DNA of 64,000 nt from Streptomyces sp. SID12501 (GTDB taxonomy: Bacteria; Actinomycetota; Actinomycetes; Streptomycetales; Streptomycetaceae). The notes beneath the pieces are model-generated. The model saw nothing but the letters and a program-made list of their open reading frames with translations. It searched no databases and had not been told where the DNA came from. A program made the translations under genes and the position numbers. Within the stretch, counting starts at the first letter, position 1; each line of letters opens with the position of its first letter. Positions 8,871 to 18,534 of this stretch are shown here, piece by piece. The stretch spans positions 62,001 through 126,000 of the forward strand of contig NZ_JAAGLU010000017.1 of NCBI RefSeq assembly GCF_010550245.1, written 5' to 3'.

Positions 8871-9629
8871 ATGGCTGCGCACGACGGCCCCACGCTCATC
8901 ACCTCCGTCCAGCGGGCCTTCCGCCTCATGGAGGCGGTGAGCGCACACGCGAACGGGGCGCCGGCGAAGCAGCTGGCACGCGAGACGGGGCTGCCCCTGG
9001 CCACCGCCTACCACCTGCTGCGCACCCTGGTCCACGACGGCTACCTGCGGAAACTGGCCGACGGCGGGTTCATCCTGGGGGACAAGGTGCGGTCGTTGCA
9101 GGTCACGGGAAGCGGACAGGCGCTGCTCAGCCGCGTCCGTCCCACGCTCGCCGCGCTGCGTGACGAGCTGACGACCGCCGCCTACCTCACCTTCTACGAG
9201 GAGGGCGAGATCCGGGTCGCCGAGATCGTCGACGGCCCCCGGGCGCCCCGCGTCGACCTCTGGGTGGGGTTCGAGGACGCGGGACACGCCACCGCGCTGG
9301 GCAAGTCAGTGCTGCGCGAAATGGACGAGGACGCCCGCAAGGACTACCTCTCCCGCCACCACCTCAACGACCTCACCCCGAGGACGATCACCAGCCGGCT
9401 GGAACTGCTCCGGCGAATCGACTCCTCACCCGTCGCCCCGGCCGTCACCGACCTGGAGGAGTACGCCCTGGGCACGGTCTGTGTCGCCGTCCCCGTCTAC
9501 CGGGGCGACACGCTCGGCTCGCTCGGTGTCTCCATGCCGGTGGACCGGCTCTCCAGGCTGCCGGAGATCCGGGCGCGGCTGATCCCGGTGGCCGACCGTG
9601 TGACCAGGAGTCTCTCGCTCACTATCTGA
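8871..9629 (+). CDS. IclR-family transcriptional regulator
   Basis: 252-residue regulator with an N-terminal winged helix-turn-helix (about residues 10-70; PAKQLARETGLPLATAYHLL is the DNA-reading part) and a C-terminal IclR effector-binding domain (about 85-250). It begins 48 bp after the LacI gene in the same direction and could share its transcript. No enzyme gene typical of IclR control is adjacent, so its target is unknown; it may respond to an intermediate of galactose or arabinose catabolism. Confidence 0.88.
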   Translation: MAAHDGPTLITSVQRAFRLMEAVSAHANGAPAKQLARETGLPLATAYHLLRTLVHDGYLRKLADGGFILGDKVRSLQVTGSGQALLSRVRPTLAALRDELTTAAYLTFYEEGEIRVAEIVDGPRAPRVDLWVGFEDAGHATALGKSVLREMDEDARKDYLSRHHLNDLTPRTITSRLELLRRIDSSPVAPAVTDLEEYALGTVCVAVPVYRGDTLGSLGVSMPVDRLSRLPEIRARLIPVADRVTRSLSLTI

Positions 9630-9736
9630 AAACCCTCTCCTTGTTGTCGCCCCCGCTGGTCGCGTTTCCTGGATACCTGGATGAAACAGGCATTTCGGGG
9701 GCTCGCCCCGTACACAGGTGAGGACTGCGGACGGAC

Positions 9737-10933
9737 ATGAGTCAGGCCCGACACCGAGGTGGAGACCGCTGGTCCATGCGAGTCTTCAGGAACCGCCCGT
9801 CCTTGCTTTCCGCCCTGCCCGTGCTGGTCGTCGCAGCCGTCGCCCTCGGCGATCTCGTCGGCGGAGCCGGGACGAGCTGGCTGCCGCTGCTCGCCGCCGG
9901 ACCCGCACTGGCCGCCACCACCAACGGACCGCGCGGTGTCCTCTGCGTCGGCCTCCTCGCCGGGCTGCTCGGCGCCACGCTCGGTGACCAGGACGGTGTA
10001 CCGGGCCCCGAACTGGCCGCCGTACTCTCCGCCCTGGGCGCCGTCACCCTGGCGAGCGGGCTGGCCAGCGCACTGCGCGGGCGCCGGGAACGGGTGCTCG
10101 ACGCCGTCCGTTCGGTCGCGGAGACCGCCCAGCACGCCCTGCTCAGCCCCGTACCGGCGACGGTCGGCCCCTTCCAGGTGGCCGTCCGCTACAGCGCGGC
10201 GGCGGCCGAGGCCCGGATCGGTGGTGATCTGTACGCGCTGATACCCACGCCGTACGGGGTGAGACTGATCGTCGGCGATGTGCGCGGCAAGGGGCTGCCG
10301 GCCGTCGGGACCGCCGCTCTGGTGCTCGGCGTCTTCCGGGAGGCCGCCTATGACGAGCCAGATCTCCTCGCCGTCGTCGACCGGATCGAGCGGAGCCTCG
10401 CCCGCAACCTCGGCGTGGACGACTTCGTCACCGCGATCGTTGCCGGATACCCGAGGCCAGGCCACCTGGAGGTGGTGAACTGCGGACACGCGCCCCCGCT
10501 GCTGGTCCGGGCCTCGGGCGCCCTCGTGACCGTGGAACCCACGCACCCGGCCCCGCCCCTCGGACTGCGCGCCCTCACCGGGCACACCCCCGACCTCCAG
10601 GTGCTGCCCTTCACCGACGGTGACCAGCTCCTGCTGTACACCGACGGAGTCACCGAGGCCCGCGACCGGGGCCGCGCCTTCTACCCGCTCCACGAAGGAC
10701 TGGCCCGCCACGCCTGCGACGAGCCGTCGCGCACGCTCGACGCGCTCCACGAGGAACTGCTGACCCATGTGGGCGGCCGGCTCCACGACGACGCGGCGCT
10801 GCTCCTCATCCGCAAACCGACGGTCCGGGAAGTGGTGGTTCCCGAACCGTCGGCGGGCGGAACAACAGGATCGAGCTCTGGAACTACGGTTCCCGAACCA
10901 GCCGTTACTCGCCCGACGGCGCGGTCAGCGTGA
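9737..10933 (+). CDS. PP2C-type (SpoIIE/RsbU) serine phosphatase, membrane-anchored
   Basis: 398-residue protein with three or four predicted N-terminal transmembrane helices (about residues 25-115) and a C-terminal PP2C SpoIIE-type phosphatase domain (about 150-360). The metal-binding signatures are visible: RIGGDLYALI, IVGDVRGKGLPAV, NCGHAPPLLV and LLLYTDGVTEAR. Family members dephosphorylate anti-sigma-factor antagonists and so switch alternative sigma factors. No sigma or anti-sigma gene is beside it. Its last 29 bases overlap the 3' end of the converging GH43 gene, so the two transcripts are antisense at their ends. Confidence 0.9.
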   Translation: MSQARHRGGDRWSMRVFRNRPSLLSALPVLVVAAVALGDLVGGAGTSWLPLLAAGPALAATTNGPRGVLCVGLLAGLLGATLGDQDGVPGPELAAVLSALGAVTLASGLASALRGRRERVLDAVRSVAETAQHALLSPVPATVGPFQVAVRYSAAAAEARIGGDLYALIPTPYGVRLIVGDVRGKGLPAVGTAALVLGVFREAAYDEPDLLAVVDRIERSLARNLGVDDFVTAIVAGYPRPGHLEVVNCGHAPPLLVRASGALVTVEPTHPAPPLGLRALTGHTPDLQVLPFTDGDQLLLYTDGVTEARDRGRAFYPLHEGLARHACDEPSRTLDALHEELLTHVGGRLHDDAALLLIRKPTVREVVVPEPSAGGTTGSSSGTTVPEPAVTRPTARSA

Positions 10934-12425
10934 CGCCGAGCGCGACCGGCGTACCGAAGTTCGGTGTGCCGTCCGCGTTCCAGGTGAACTTCTGTGCCCT
11001 GGTGGTGCGGTTCATGTCGCAGCCGCCGGAGGTGGAGTTGTTGGCGTGGTAGACGATCCAGTCCTCGGTCCCGTCCGGTGACTTGAAGAACCCGTTGTGG
11101 CCGGGGCCGTACACGCCGTTGGCGTTGGAGCGCTGGAACACCGGGTTGGGCGACTTGACCCAGGAGGCGGAGTTGAGCGGGTCACCGGTTCCGTTGTACG
11201 TCAGCATCCCCAGCTTGTAGTCGGGCGTGGAACAGTGGCTGGCGGAGTAGACGATGAACGTCTTGCCGCCCCGCTGGAGCACCTCGGCGCCCTCGTTGAC
11301 CGCGCCGCCGACCGTCTCCCAGCTGAGGGTCGGGGAGGACAGCACCCGGCGGGTACCGCTCGCCGTCCACGGGTTGGACAGCGGCCGGATGAACATGGGC
11401 TGCGACCCGTTGTAGAAGGTGCCAAGGAGGTACAGCGAGCCGTTCAACTGGAGGATGCCCGGGTCGAGTTCCCAGGTGTTGTCCTGGGTCGGGTCGAGCA
11501 GGTCGGCCTTGAAGCTGTAGGGCCCCATCGGGTCAAGCCCGGCGCTCTCCAGGACATGGATGCGCTGGGTGCCCAGGTCGTACGGCTCCCGCCCGGCCGT
11601 GTAGTAGAAGTACCACCGCTTCCCGTTGGGCCCGTCGAGCAGATGGAACTCCGGGGCCCACATCGTGCCGGCTCCGTTGGGCCGGGTCAGGTTGAAGATC
11701 ACCTGGTCGGCTGCCGTGGCGAGCCCGGCGAGAGTGCTCGCCTTGCGCATGGTGACCGTCGAGTTCCAGGTGGTCGTGGCGAGGTAGTAGTAGCCGTCGT
11801 AGTACGTCAGCCAGGGGTCGGGCCCGTGCTGGGACAGCGGGTTGGTGAACGTGTGCGTGCCCGTGCCGCCCCCGCTCGTGAAGCCGGGCAGCCGCCACAC
11901 CCTGCCGTTCGCGGTGGCGCACGGAAGTTGCACCAGGTTGGTGTTCGAGGCCGACGAACCGCCGCTCGGCGTCACGCACTTGCCCGAGCTGACGGACACC
12001 ACGTTGAACGTCCTGTCGGTTCCGGAGACCGTCACCGGAACGAGCCGCCACTGCTGGTTCGTTCCGCTGTGGCACGGCCACTGGATGATCGTGGCGTTGT
12101 CCGCCGTCGACGCCCCGAAGACGTCGACGCACTGACCGGACTGCGTGGTGATCGTGTACGTGTCGGACGTCCCGGCAACCGGCGTGTAGCCGAAGCTCTG
12201 GTTGGCGCCGGAGCTGCAGGTGAACGCGCGCAGCTGGGTGGCGTTGGTCGTCGAACTGCCCGGCAGGTCAAGGCAGTTGCCGCCGTTCTGGTTCACCCCC
12301 GTCGAGCTGAACGTGACGGCGGCGGACGCGGGCGGCGATGCCACCAGGAGGGCGACCACCATGGCGAGCACGGCGACGAGCACGGCCGTACATCTGGAGC
12401 GGGCGGATCGGGTCACTTGAGCCAC
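10905..12425 (-). CDS. Secreted GH43 arabinofuranosidase-like enzyme with N-terminal ricin-type lectin domain
   Basis: 506-residue exported enzyme. A signal peptide (about 1-36, ending ASA) is followed by a ricin/CBM13 beta-trefoil (about 40-180, with repeated Q-x-W-type motifs such as NQQWRL) and a five-bladed GH43 catalytic domain (about 190-500). Expected catalytic residues are the Asp in QHGPDPWLTYYDG, the Asp-equivalent region near MWAPEFHLLDG, and the general-acid Glu in NEGAEVLQRGG. GH43 proteins of this form in Streptomyces remove alpha-L-arabinofuranose from arabinan or arabinogalactan. The GTG at 12425 lies 6 bp after the stop of the upstream hydrolase, so the two are translated as a pair. 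A GTG three codons later is an alternative start. Confidence 0.88.
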   Translation of the reverse strand: MAQVTRSARSRCTAVLVAVLAMVVALLVASPPASAAVTFSSTGVNQNGGNCLDLPGSSTTNATQLRAFTCSSGANQSFGYTPVAGTSDTYTITTQSGQCVDVFGASTADNATIIQWPCHSGTNQQWRLVPVTVSGTDRTFNVVSVSSGKCVTPSGGSSASNTNLVQLPCATANGRVWRLPGFTSGGGTGTHTFTNPLSQHGPDPWLTYYDGYYYLATTTWNSTVTMRKASTLAGLATAADQVIFNLTRPNGAGTMWAPEFHLLDGPNGKRWYFYYTAGREPYDLGTQRIHVLESAGLDPMGPYSFKADLLDPTQDNTWELDPGILQLNGSLYLLGTFYNGSQPMFIRPLSNPWTASGTRRVLSSPTLSWETVGGAVNEGAEVLQRGGKTFIVYSASHCSTPDYKLGMLTYNGTGDPLNSASWVKSPNPVFQRSNANGVYGPGHNGFFKSPDGTEDWIVYHANNSTSGGCDMNRTTRAQKFTWNADGTPNFGTPVALGVTLTAPSGE

Positions 12426-12431
12426 ATCCCT

Positions 12432-15400
12432 TCAGGGTCCGTACGCCTTGACTTCGAGGAGTCCGACGGAGCTGCTGCCGGTGGCGGTGAGCAGCACCCG
12501 TAGCCGGGTGGTGCTGGTGGCGGTGAACGAGACGGTGTTGTACTGGTTCCTGGCCAGCGCGTAGGCGCCGGCGCCCGGCATGTCCACGTAGGCGCTGCCG
12601 TTCCAGTACTGGAGCTTCCACGCGGAGGGCATGTCGATGCCCTGGTCGTCGTCGAAGAAGTACACGTCGGCCTTGTCGAGGGTCTTCGCGGCCGGCCAGG
12701 TCAGCTCGGCCCACTGCTGGCCCGTCTCCGGCCAGGTCCCCCAGCGCGGGTTCACCGTGTCGTTCGACGAGGGCGGATCAACGCCGTCGTTCACTGCGGC
12801 GACGCTCTCCCAGGCGGAGGTGTACGACGCGGACGCCGTTGCCGAGGAAGCCTGGTTGGCCGGTGGCTGCGGTGGCTGGACGCCGCCCCGGTTGAACACC
12901 TTGACCTCGGTCAGGCCCGTCTTGGCGCCGGAGGCGTTGGTGGCCAGGACACGGATGCGCTGGGCGGTGATCGCCGGGAACTGCACGAGGTTGTAGTTGG
13001 CGCGCGGCGCGGTCGGGGTCCTGGTCTGGCTCGGCGCGTTCACCCACGAACTGCCCTCGTAGTACTGGATGTTGTACGCGGACGGCGCCCGGTAGGTCGT
13101 ACTCGCCGGGCGGCTGTCCTTGAAGTGCAGGCGCACCTCGTTCAGCGTGCGCGCGGTTCCGAGGTTCAGCTCGTACCAGTCCTGGCTGTTGGGGGAGCCG
13201 CCTGCGCCCCAGAACGGCTCGTTGGTCGGATAGCCGTCGACCGCGCCCGAGACCGCGCTGCCCGACCCGGTGTACGAGGCCGAAGCGGTAGCCCCGGAGG
13301 CCAGGTTGGTCAGGTCGGCGGTGAGATCGACGCCGGCCTTGGCGAGCATGTCGACCATGCGCGGGCTGCTCTGGACGACCTGGTTCGGTGCCTGGAGTCC
13401 GGCGACCGCCGTGTTGTAGGTGACCGTGCCGCTCGTGGTGACGGCACCGGTGGCCGGGTCCCAGGTGAAGGGCACCAGGGAGTTGACGGTGGCGGCCCGG
13501 TTGCCGTTGACGTAGATCGAGTAGCCCTCCGGGATACCCGGGTAGCGCACCACGCCGTCGGACGGGTCGTCCCAGACGACGGACAGGTCGGCGTTGCGGT
13601 AGCGGAGGTTGTTGACGGTGAAGTGGCTCCAGCCTATGTCGATCGGCGAGAGCTCGACCTTGGCGTCGTTGCGCGGACGGAGCCCCGCGACATCCTCGAT
13701 CACCGTCCAGTTGCTGCTGCCCAGGATGTTGTGGTGGATCCACGAGCGGTAGTTGATGCTGCTGCCGTTCCAGTCGGCCCAGAACTCGTTGGCGTCCGGC
13801 CACTGGGTGTTGCCGCCGACGTACTGTGCCCAGGTGTTCCAGTACAGGAGCTTCTTGTAGTCGGTCGCGTTCATCCAGGAGTTGGGGTAGTTGCGCAGCA
13901 CCGAGGAGTAGAGCCTGAACTGCACCGTGGAGTTGATGGTGGAGAAGTTGTTGGAACCCGGTTCCCCGGCGTCGGCCGCCGCCTGCTTGTCGACCTGGTT
14001 GGCCGTGTAGAAGGGGAAGATCGGGTACTGCGCCGGGTCGTCGAACAGCCGCAGGGCCTGCTTGTACGTCGCCGTGTTGGGGACGGCGCCGACCGAGAAC
14101 GGGTAGTAGTTGTTGATCTCCTTCCAGGGCACCCACTCGTTCGTCGACTTCAACCGGTGCTCGAACAACTGCCGGCTGGGGTTCCACAGCACGTTGACGA
14201 TGGCGTCCTTGATCTGCGTCGCGAGCGTCCGCATCTCGTTCGCCTTGGCCGTGTTGCCGATCGCGTCGTAGGCCTGTGCGGCGGCCAGCGCGCCGCTGTA
14301 CTGGTAGGCGGACTCGGCGCGGTCCATGTTGCCGGGCTTCCAGTGGAAGGAGACCGCGTCGGCGTCGTTGCCGGTCAGCGCGCCCCAGTCGTACTCGATG
14401 AGCTTGTTGTTGTCGTGGTCGTAGTTGGCGAGCTGTCCCTTGACGTCGCCCTCCGCGTAGCGCGCCAGGTTGGCGGCGATGGCCGGCTGGCCGCCGTGGA
14501 GCTGGTAGCTCTTCCAGGCCGCCTCGGCGATGTACTGCGTGTAGCTGTTGGACCAGTTCTCCGGATCACCCGGGTTGTCGAGGAACCGTCCACCCTTGGA
14601 GGTCTGGCCGACGCTCAGCCAGTCCCCGTACGCGTAGGCCGGGTTGCGAAGGTACTTCAGGTCGTCGATGTGCATGGGCTGGGTCAGCGCGATCGCGTTG
14701 TTGTAGCCGAGGACGCCCTCGGTCGACGTCGGGAACTGGAAGGTCTGCCCGGGGATGTCGGCGTCCAGGTTGTTGAAGCGCATCAGCCACCAGCGGTAGT
14801 AGATGCTCTTCTTGATCGCCGGTTCGGGTACGTCGATGTAGGGCACGTTCTGCGCCCACCACAGGTTGTAGGCCCTGACGTGCGTCGCGAAGGCGGTCGC
14901 GTTCGAGTAGCCCGCGTAGGCGTTGTACTCGGTGAGCGACTGGGGGATCTCGTCGGTGACGAAGCCCATCACCACCTTGGCGGTCACCGTGGCCCCGGCC
15001 GGAACCGTCACCGAGCGGTTGAGGCCGCCGCTGGTGACCGCGAATCCGTCGCCGGTGAGGCGGGGGCGGAGGGTGGTGAGGTTGTTGTAGGCGCTCGCCT
15101 GGCCGGTCAGCTCGCTGCCGGTGCCTGTCGTGGCGTACGGCGAAGTCGCCCGCAGTTGCAGGGTGGTCGATCCGCTGCCGTTGTTCTTGATCGACAGGTT
15201 GGTCACGGCCACGTTGTTCTCGGTGATGAACTTGGTCTGGTTCACCGTGACCGAGCCGCTGGTGTGCACGCTGTTCCAGTGGCTGGGCATCTGGCGGCGC
15301 TGGGAGACCTGCTCGGTGAAGGTGCCCGGGCTGATCGCGACGCTGTAGGCGTTCTGGTCGTTGACGCTCTCCCAGTAGGCGACATGGCCGCCGAAACCGA

Positions 15401-15731
15401 GGATCGCCGGGTCGTGGGTCTTCATGAAGAGCCCGCGGCCACGGCTCATCAGCCAGGGGCCGGCCGGGTCGTCGCCGGAGCGGGCCAGCAGACGGTCCAT
15501 CCAGAAGTCGGTGCCGGAACTCTCCGCGTCGTAGATGGCCTTCATCATGTCGCCGGTGGTCTGGGCGACGGGCGGGGCCGGGACCGCGGGGCCGCTGAAC
15601 GTGGGGAACCCGATGGTCTGCGCGGCGGCGGCCGGGGGTGCGGTGAGGACGGAGGCGAGGGTGAGCAGCAGGGCGACGAGGAGGTACCTCGTGCGCCGAC
15701 GTCGTACCAGTAAGGAGTGCGGTCTTCTCAT
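12432..15731 (-). CDS. Large secreted MGH1/GH63-like (alpha/alpha)6 glycoside hydrolase with two discoidin-type domains
   Basis: 1099 residues from an ATG with GGGAG upstream. The leader has a basic start and hydrophobic core, ending near residue 36 (AAAAQ). Residues about 60-300 form a beta-rich N-terminal domain. About 310-720 is an alpha-helical toroid with GH63/MGH1-like features such as YYRWWLMRFNN, TSTEGVLGYNNA and FWADWNGSS. A small beta domain follows. Two F5/8 type C (discoidin) modules lie at about 810-955 and 970-1099. The enzyme class is recognised only at fold level, so the substrate is not known; an exo-acting arabinogalactan side-chain hydrolase is a guess from its neighbours. 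It is followed 6 bp later by the GH43 gene and preceded by a lacI-type gene on the same strand. Confidence 0.72.
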   Translation of the reverse strand: MRRPHSLLVRRRRTRYLLVALLLTLASVLTAPPAAAAQTIGFPTFSGPAVPAPPVAQTTGDMMKAIYDAESSGTDFWMDRLLARSGDDPAGPWLMSRGRGLFMKTHDPAILGFGGHVAYWESVNDQNAYSVAISPGTFTEQVSQRRQMPSHWNSVHTSGSVTVNQTKFITENNVAVTNLSIKNNGSGSTTLQLRATSPYATTGTGSELTGQASAYNNLTTLRPRLTGDGFAVTSGGLNRSVTVPAGATVTAKVVMGFVTDEIPQSLTEYNAYAGYSNATAFATHVRAYNLWWAQNVPYIDVPEPAIKKSIYYRWWLMRFNNLDADIPGQTFQFPTSTEGVLGYNNAIALTQPMHIDDLKYLRNPAYAYGDWLSVGQTSKGGRFLDNPGDPENWSNSYTQYIAEAAWKSYQLHGGQPAIAANLARYAEGDVKGQLANYDHDNNKLIEYDWGALTGNDADAVSFHWKPGNMDRAESAYQYSGALAAAQAYDAIGNTAKANEMRTLATQIKDAIVNVLWNPSRQLFEHRLKSTNEWVPWKEINNYYPFSVGAVPNTATYKQALRLFDDPAQYPIFPFYTANQVDKQAAADAGEPGSNNFSTINSTVQFRLYSSVLRNYPNSWMNATDYKKLLYWNTWAQYVGGNTQWPDANEFWADWNGSSINYRSWIHHNILGSSNWTVIEDVAGLRPRNDAKVELSPIDIGWSHFTVNNLRYRNADLSVVWDDPSDGVVRYPGIPEGYSIYVNGNRAATVNSLVPFTWDPATGAVTTSGTVTYNTAVAGLQAPNQVVQSSPRMVDMLAKAGVDLTADLTNLASGATASASYTGSGSAVSGAVDGYPTNEPFWGAGGSPNSQDWYELNLGTARTLNEVRLHFKDSRPASTTYRAPSAYNIQYYEGSSWVNAPSQTRTPTAPRANYNLVQFPAITAQRIRVLATNASGAKTGLTEVKVFNRGGVQPPQPPANQASSATASASYTSAWESVAAVNDGVDPPSSNDTVNPRWGTWPETGQQWAELTWPAAKTLDKADVYFFDDDQGIDMPSAWKLQYWNGSAYVDMPGAGAYALARNQYNTVSFTATSTTRLRVLLTATGSSSVGLLEVKAYGP

Positions 15732-15816
15732 CGGAGGCTCCCTGTCCCGTTGCCTGACAGACGTGTGGTCGCGATGGCGCCGACGTTCATGAACCGAAGA
15801 GCACGGAAAACAGACC

Positions 15817-15830
15817 TGAAAGGTTTTCGC
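15817..15830. promoter_or_regulatory. Candidate operator, imperfect GAAAGGTTTTCG
   Basis: TGAAAGGTTTTCGC is an imperfect inverted repeat 86 bp upstream of the large hydrolase's ATG. On the other strand it reads close to the perfect GAAAAGCTTTTC palindrome at 17102, so both may be bound by the LacI protein encoded between them. Confidence 0.4.
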
Positions 15831-15906
15831 AACGTAGGAGCGAGCTGATGAGGTGTCAAGAGGGTTGGGTGAGGCCCGAGTTCGCCGAGAGGGTGGATCG
15901 GCCGGT

Positions 15907-16935
15907 TCAGGACAGCGGTGCCGTCGAACCCCTGATGACCACCCGGCAGGGCAGCGCCTCCGTCCCCGAGCGACGCACCCCGCCGATCGCGCTGAACAGG
16001 GCGCGCGCCGCCGCCCGCCCGACCTCCTCCAGGTTCAGGTCGACGCTGGTCAGCGGCGGCCGGGCACCGGAGGTCAGCACGTGCCAGTCGTCGAAGCCCA
16101 TGACCGACACGTCCTCCGGTACGCGTCGGCCGCGCTCACGCAGTACGTCCATGACGCCGCGCGCGATCTGGTCGTTGCCGCACAGCACCCCGTCGACCTC
16201 CGGGTGCCGGTCGAGCAGCAGCGCGGTGGCCGCCCGCCCCCAGCCCTCCGACCAGGCACCGAACCTCGGATCCTCGACCGGGGCCAGACCGGCGTCGGCG
16301 AGCGCGCCCATGGCCCCCTCGGACCGCTCCCGCGCCGCGAGATACCCGGGGTCGCCGGTGATGTGCGCGATCCGGGAACGGCCGCACGCCAACAGGTGTG
16401 TCACGGCGATCCGGCCGGCGTCGACGCTGTCGGGGACGATGGACAGATCGGCCGGATCGTTCGACGGCGCGTACGCGTAGACCACCGGGACGGGGAGTTC
16501 ACGGCCCAGCGACGGACGCGGGTCGGTCCGGCTTCCCACCACGATCAGACCGTCGACCCGACGGCCCAACAGCGCCCGGACATGGTGCTGTTCGCGGATC
16601 GCGTCCCCGCGGGCGTCACAGAGGAACACGGCGACCTCGCCCGCCCCGAAGGCGTCCTCGGCGCCCATCAGGATCGGGATGCTGAACCGGCCCTCCAGGT
16701 CGCTGGTGAGCAGACCGACCGTGCCCGTCCGCCCGGCGAGCAGGCCGCGGGCCAGCTGGTTGGGGCGGAACGACAGCCGCTCGGCAGCGTCGACCACCCG
16801 CTGCCGGGTCTCGGCGCGCACCTGGCTCCGGCCGTTGAGCGCCTTGGACGCGGTGGCGATGGAGACGCCCGCCAGACGGGCCACGTCGCTGAGTGTTGCG
16901 GGTTGCGCACGAGAGGGGCCGGTGGCCTGTGCCAT
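15907..16935 (-). CDS. LacI-family transcriptional regulator (second)
   Basis: 342 residues from the ATG at 16935, chosen because GAAGGAG lies eight bases upstream and the helix-turn-helix starts soon after (LSDVARLAGVSIATASKALN). The frame is open further upstream into the divergent promoter region, but that part is not coding-like. The hinge helix (PNQLARGLLAGR) and periplasmic-binding-like effector domain are complete. It is divergent from the binding-protein/permease/GH127 operon at 17183 and transcribed toward the large hydrolase and GH43 genes, so it probably controls both arms. The recognition helix (SIATASKAL) differs from that of the first LacI protein, agreeing with a different operator sequence. 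Confidence 0.93.
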   Translation of the reverse strand: MAQATGPSRAQPATLSDVARLAGVSIATASKALNGRSQVRAETRQRVVDAAERLSFRPNQLARGLLAGRTGTVGLLTSDLEGRFSIPILMGAEDAFGAGEVAVFLCDARGDAIREQHHVRALLGRRVDGLIVVGSRTDPRPSLGRELPVPVVYAYAPSNDPADLSIVPDSVDAGRIAVTHLLACGRSRIAHITGDPGYLAARERSEGAMGALADAGLAPVEDPRFGAWSEGWGRAATALLLDRHPEVDGVLCGNDQIARGVMDVLRERGRRVPEDVSVMGFDDWHVLTSGARPPLTSVDLNLEEVGRAAARALFSAIGGVRRSGTEALPCRVVIRGSTAPLS

Positions 16936-17101
16936 GGGTGAACTCCTTCTCTCGCCCTGCGTGCGTAAACCGTACGCGAGTTGTTTCGGCCGGGGCGTGG
17001 CACGCGCAGTTTCACAGGTTTCGTCAGCCATCACGTCGGGGCCGTCGATTTCCCTTGTGTGCAAGGGGATTGACGGGCTGTGAGCCAAGTCCTTACTTTC
17101 A

Positions 17102-17113
17102 GAAAAGCTTTTC
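17102..17113. promoter_or_regulatory. Candidate LacI-type operator GAAAAGCTTTTC
   Basis: A perfect 12-bp palindrome in the 247-bp region between the second lacI-type gene and the divergent binding-protein gene, 69 bp before the latter's ATG. Confidence 0.55.
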
Positions 17114-17182
17114 GGTGTCTTTCCGGCGCAGGACCAGCAGAACCCAGCAGAACCCAGCAGAACCCACACGAGGGGGATCGTT

Positions 17183-18520
17183 ATGGGGAGCACGACCGGG
17201 CCACGTGGAATCAGACGTGGACGCCTCCGCAGACTTGCCACCGGTGCCGTCGCGTTTCTCGCCGCCGCGAGCCTGGTCACGGCCTGTGGCTCCGGGGACG
17301 ACGGCTCGGACGACGGAGGAGGCAGCGGTGGCGGGGGAGCGGCCGGCGTCACGGGCAAGGACGACGGTGCCACGCTGACGATGTGGACCCGGGCGGCGAC
17401 CCGGCCGCAGAGCGAGGCCCTGGTCAAGGCGTACAACGCGGGCCACAAGAACCGGATCGACCTGACCGTCATCCCCACCGACGACTACCAGGCGAAGGTC
17501 GGCGCGGCGGCCGGTTCCAAGGACCTGCCCGACCTCTTCGCCTCCGACGTGGTGTTCGTCCCGAACTACACCTCCAGCGGGCTCTTCGCCGACCTCACCG
17601 ACCGCATCGACGCCCTGCCCTTCGCCGACAGCCTCGCCCAGTCGCACATCAAGGCGGGCACGTACGAGGACCGGAAGTACGTCGTCCCGCACACCCTCGA
17701 CCTGTCGGTGCTCTTCTACAACAAGGACCTCTACCGGCAGGCGAAGCTCGACCCGGAGAAGCCGCCCACCACCCTCGCCGAGTGGGACCGGCAGGCACGC
17801 GCCGTGGACGCGCTCGGCGGTGACGTCAACGGCACCTTCTTCGGCGGCAACTGCGGCGGCTGCGGTGTCTTCACCTGGTGGCCCTCCATCTGGGCGGCGG
17901 GGGAGGACGTGCTGAACAAGGACGGCACCGAGGCGACCCTGGACTCCGCCACGGCGAAGAAGGTCTACGACACCTACCGGGGCTGGGTCGACGACGACAT
18001 CGTCGCCCCCGGCGCGCGCGACGAGACCGGCGCCACCTGGACCGGCGTCTTCCCGAAAGGAAAGGTCGGCGTCATGCCGATGCCCTCGACCACCCTGGGC
18101 CTGATGCCGAAGGACCTGGACCTCGGGGTCGCGCCCATTCCCGGGCCCGACGGCGGCAGGTCCACCTTCGTCGGCGGCGACGCCATCGGGATCTCCGCCA
18201 CGAGCAAGTCGGCCGACCAGGCCTGGAACTTCCTCTCCTGGTCCCTGGGCGACCAGGCACAGGTCGATGTGGTCGCCGCCCACAAGGATGTGGTGGCACG
18301 CACCGACCTCGCGTCCAACAAGTACTCCAAGGCGGATCCGAGACTGGTGGCCATCAACCAACTGGTGGCGGACGGCCGGACCCCGTACGCGTTGAAGTTC
18401 GGCCAGACCTTCAACGACCCCAACGGCCCCTGGCTGAGCCTGATGCGCGACGCCGCCTTCGGCGACGGATCGGACGTGGACAAGGACAACGACGCGGTGA
18501 GTGCTTCGCTGGCGGACTGA
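17183..18520 (+). CDS. Sugar ABC transporter substrate-binding lipoprotein (second system)
   Basis: 445-residue CUT1-type solute-binding lipoprotein. A basic leader with twin arginines (RRGRLRR) precedes a hydrophobic stretch and a lipobox (SLVTAC). A flexible Gly/Ser/Asp linker follows, then the two-lobed binding domain from about residue 65. It is the first gene of a plus-strand operon with two permeases and a GH127 enzyme, so beta-arabino-oligosaccharides or related arabinogalactan fragments are the likely cargo. It shares only general family similarity with the binding protein at 4211, suggesting a different ligand. No ATPase gene is present in the operon. Confidence 0.92.
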   Translation: MGSTTGPRGIRRGRLRRLATGAVAFLAAASLVTACGSGDDGSDDGGGSGGGGAAGVTGKDDGATLTMWTRAATRPQSEALVKAYNAGHKNRIDLTVIPTDDYQAKVGAAAGSKDLPDLFASDVVFVPNYTSSGLFADLTDRIDALPFADSLAQSHIKAGTYEDRKYVVPHTLDLSVLFYNKDLYRQAKLDPEKPPTTLAEWDRQARAVDALGGDVNGTFFGGNCGGCGVFTWWPSIWAAGEDVLNKDGTEATLDSATAKKVYDTYRGWVDDDIVAPGARDETGATWTGVFPKGKVGVMPMPSTTLGLMPKDLDLGVAPIPGPDGGRSTFVGGDAIGISATSKSADQAWNFLSWSLGDQAQVDVVAAHKDVVARTDLASNKYSKADPRLVAINQLVADGRTPYALKFGQTFNDPNGPWLSLMRDAAFGDGSDVDKDNDAVSASLAD

Positions 18521-18534
18521 GTGTGAGCCGCGGG

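Noticed and set aside
13125..15713. Very long open plus-strand frame opposite the large hydrolase gene
   Set aside because: It reads as low-complexity Val/Gly/Arg/Asp-rich sequence with no domain, and mirrors the third-position GC bias of the well-recognised gene on the other strand.
16936..17478. Upstream extension of the second LacI protein
   Set aside because: The frame stays open, but the sequence lacks coding character, covers the divergent promoter and operator, and the ATG at 16935 has an ideal ribosome-binding site ahead of the helix-turn-helix.
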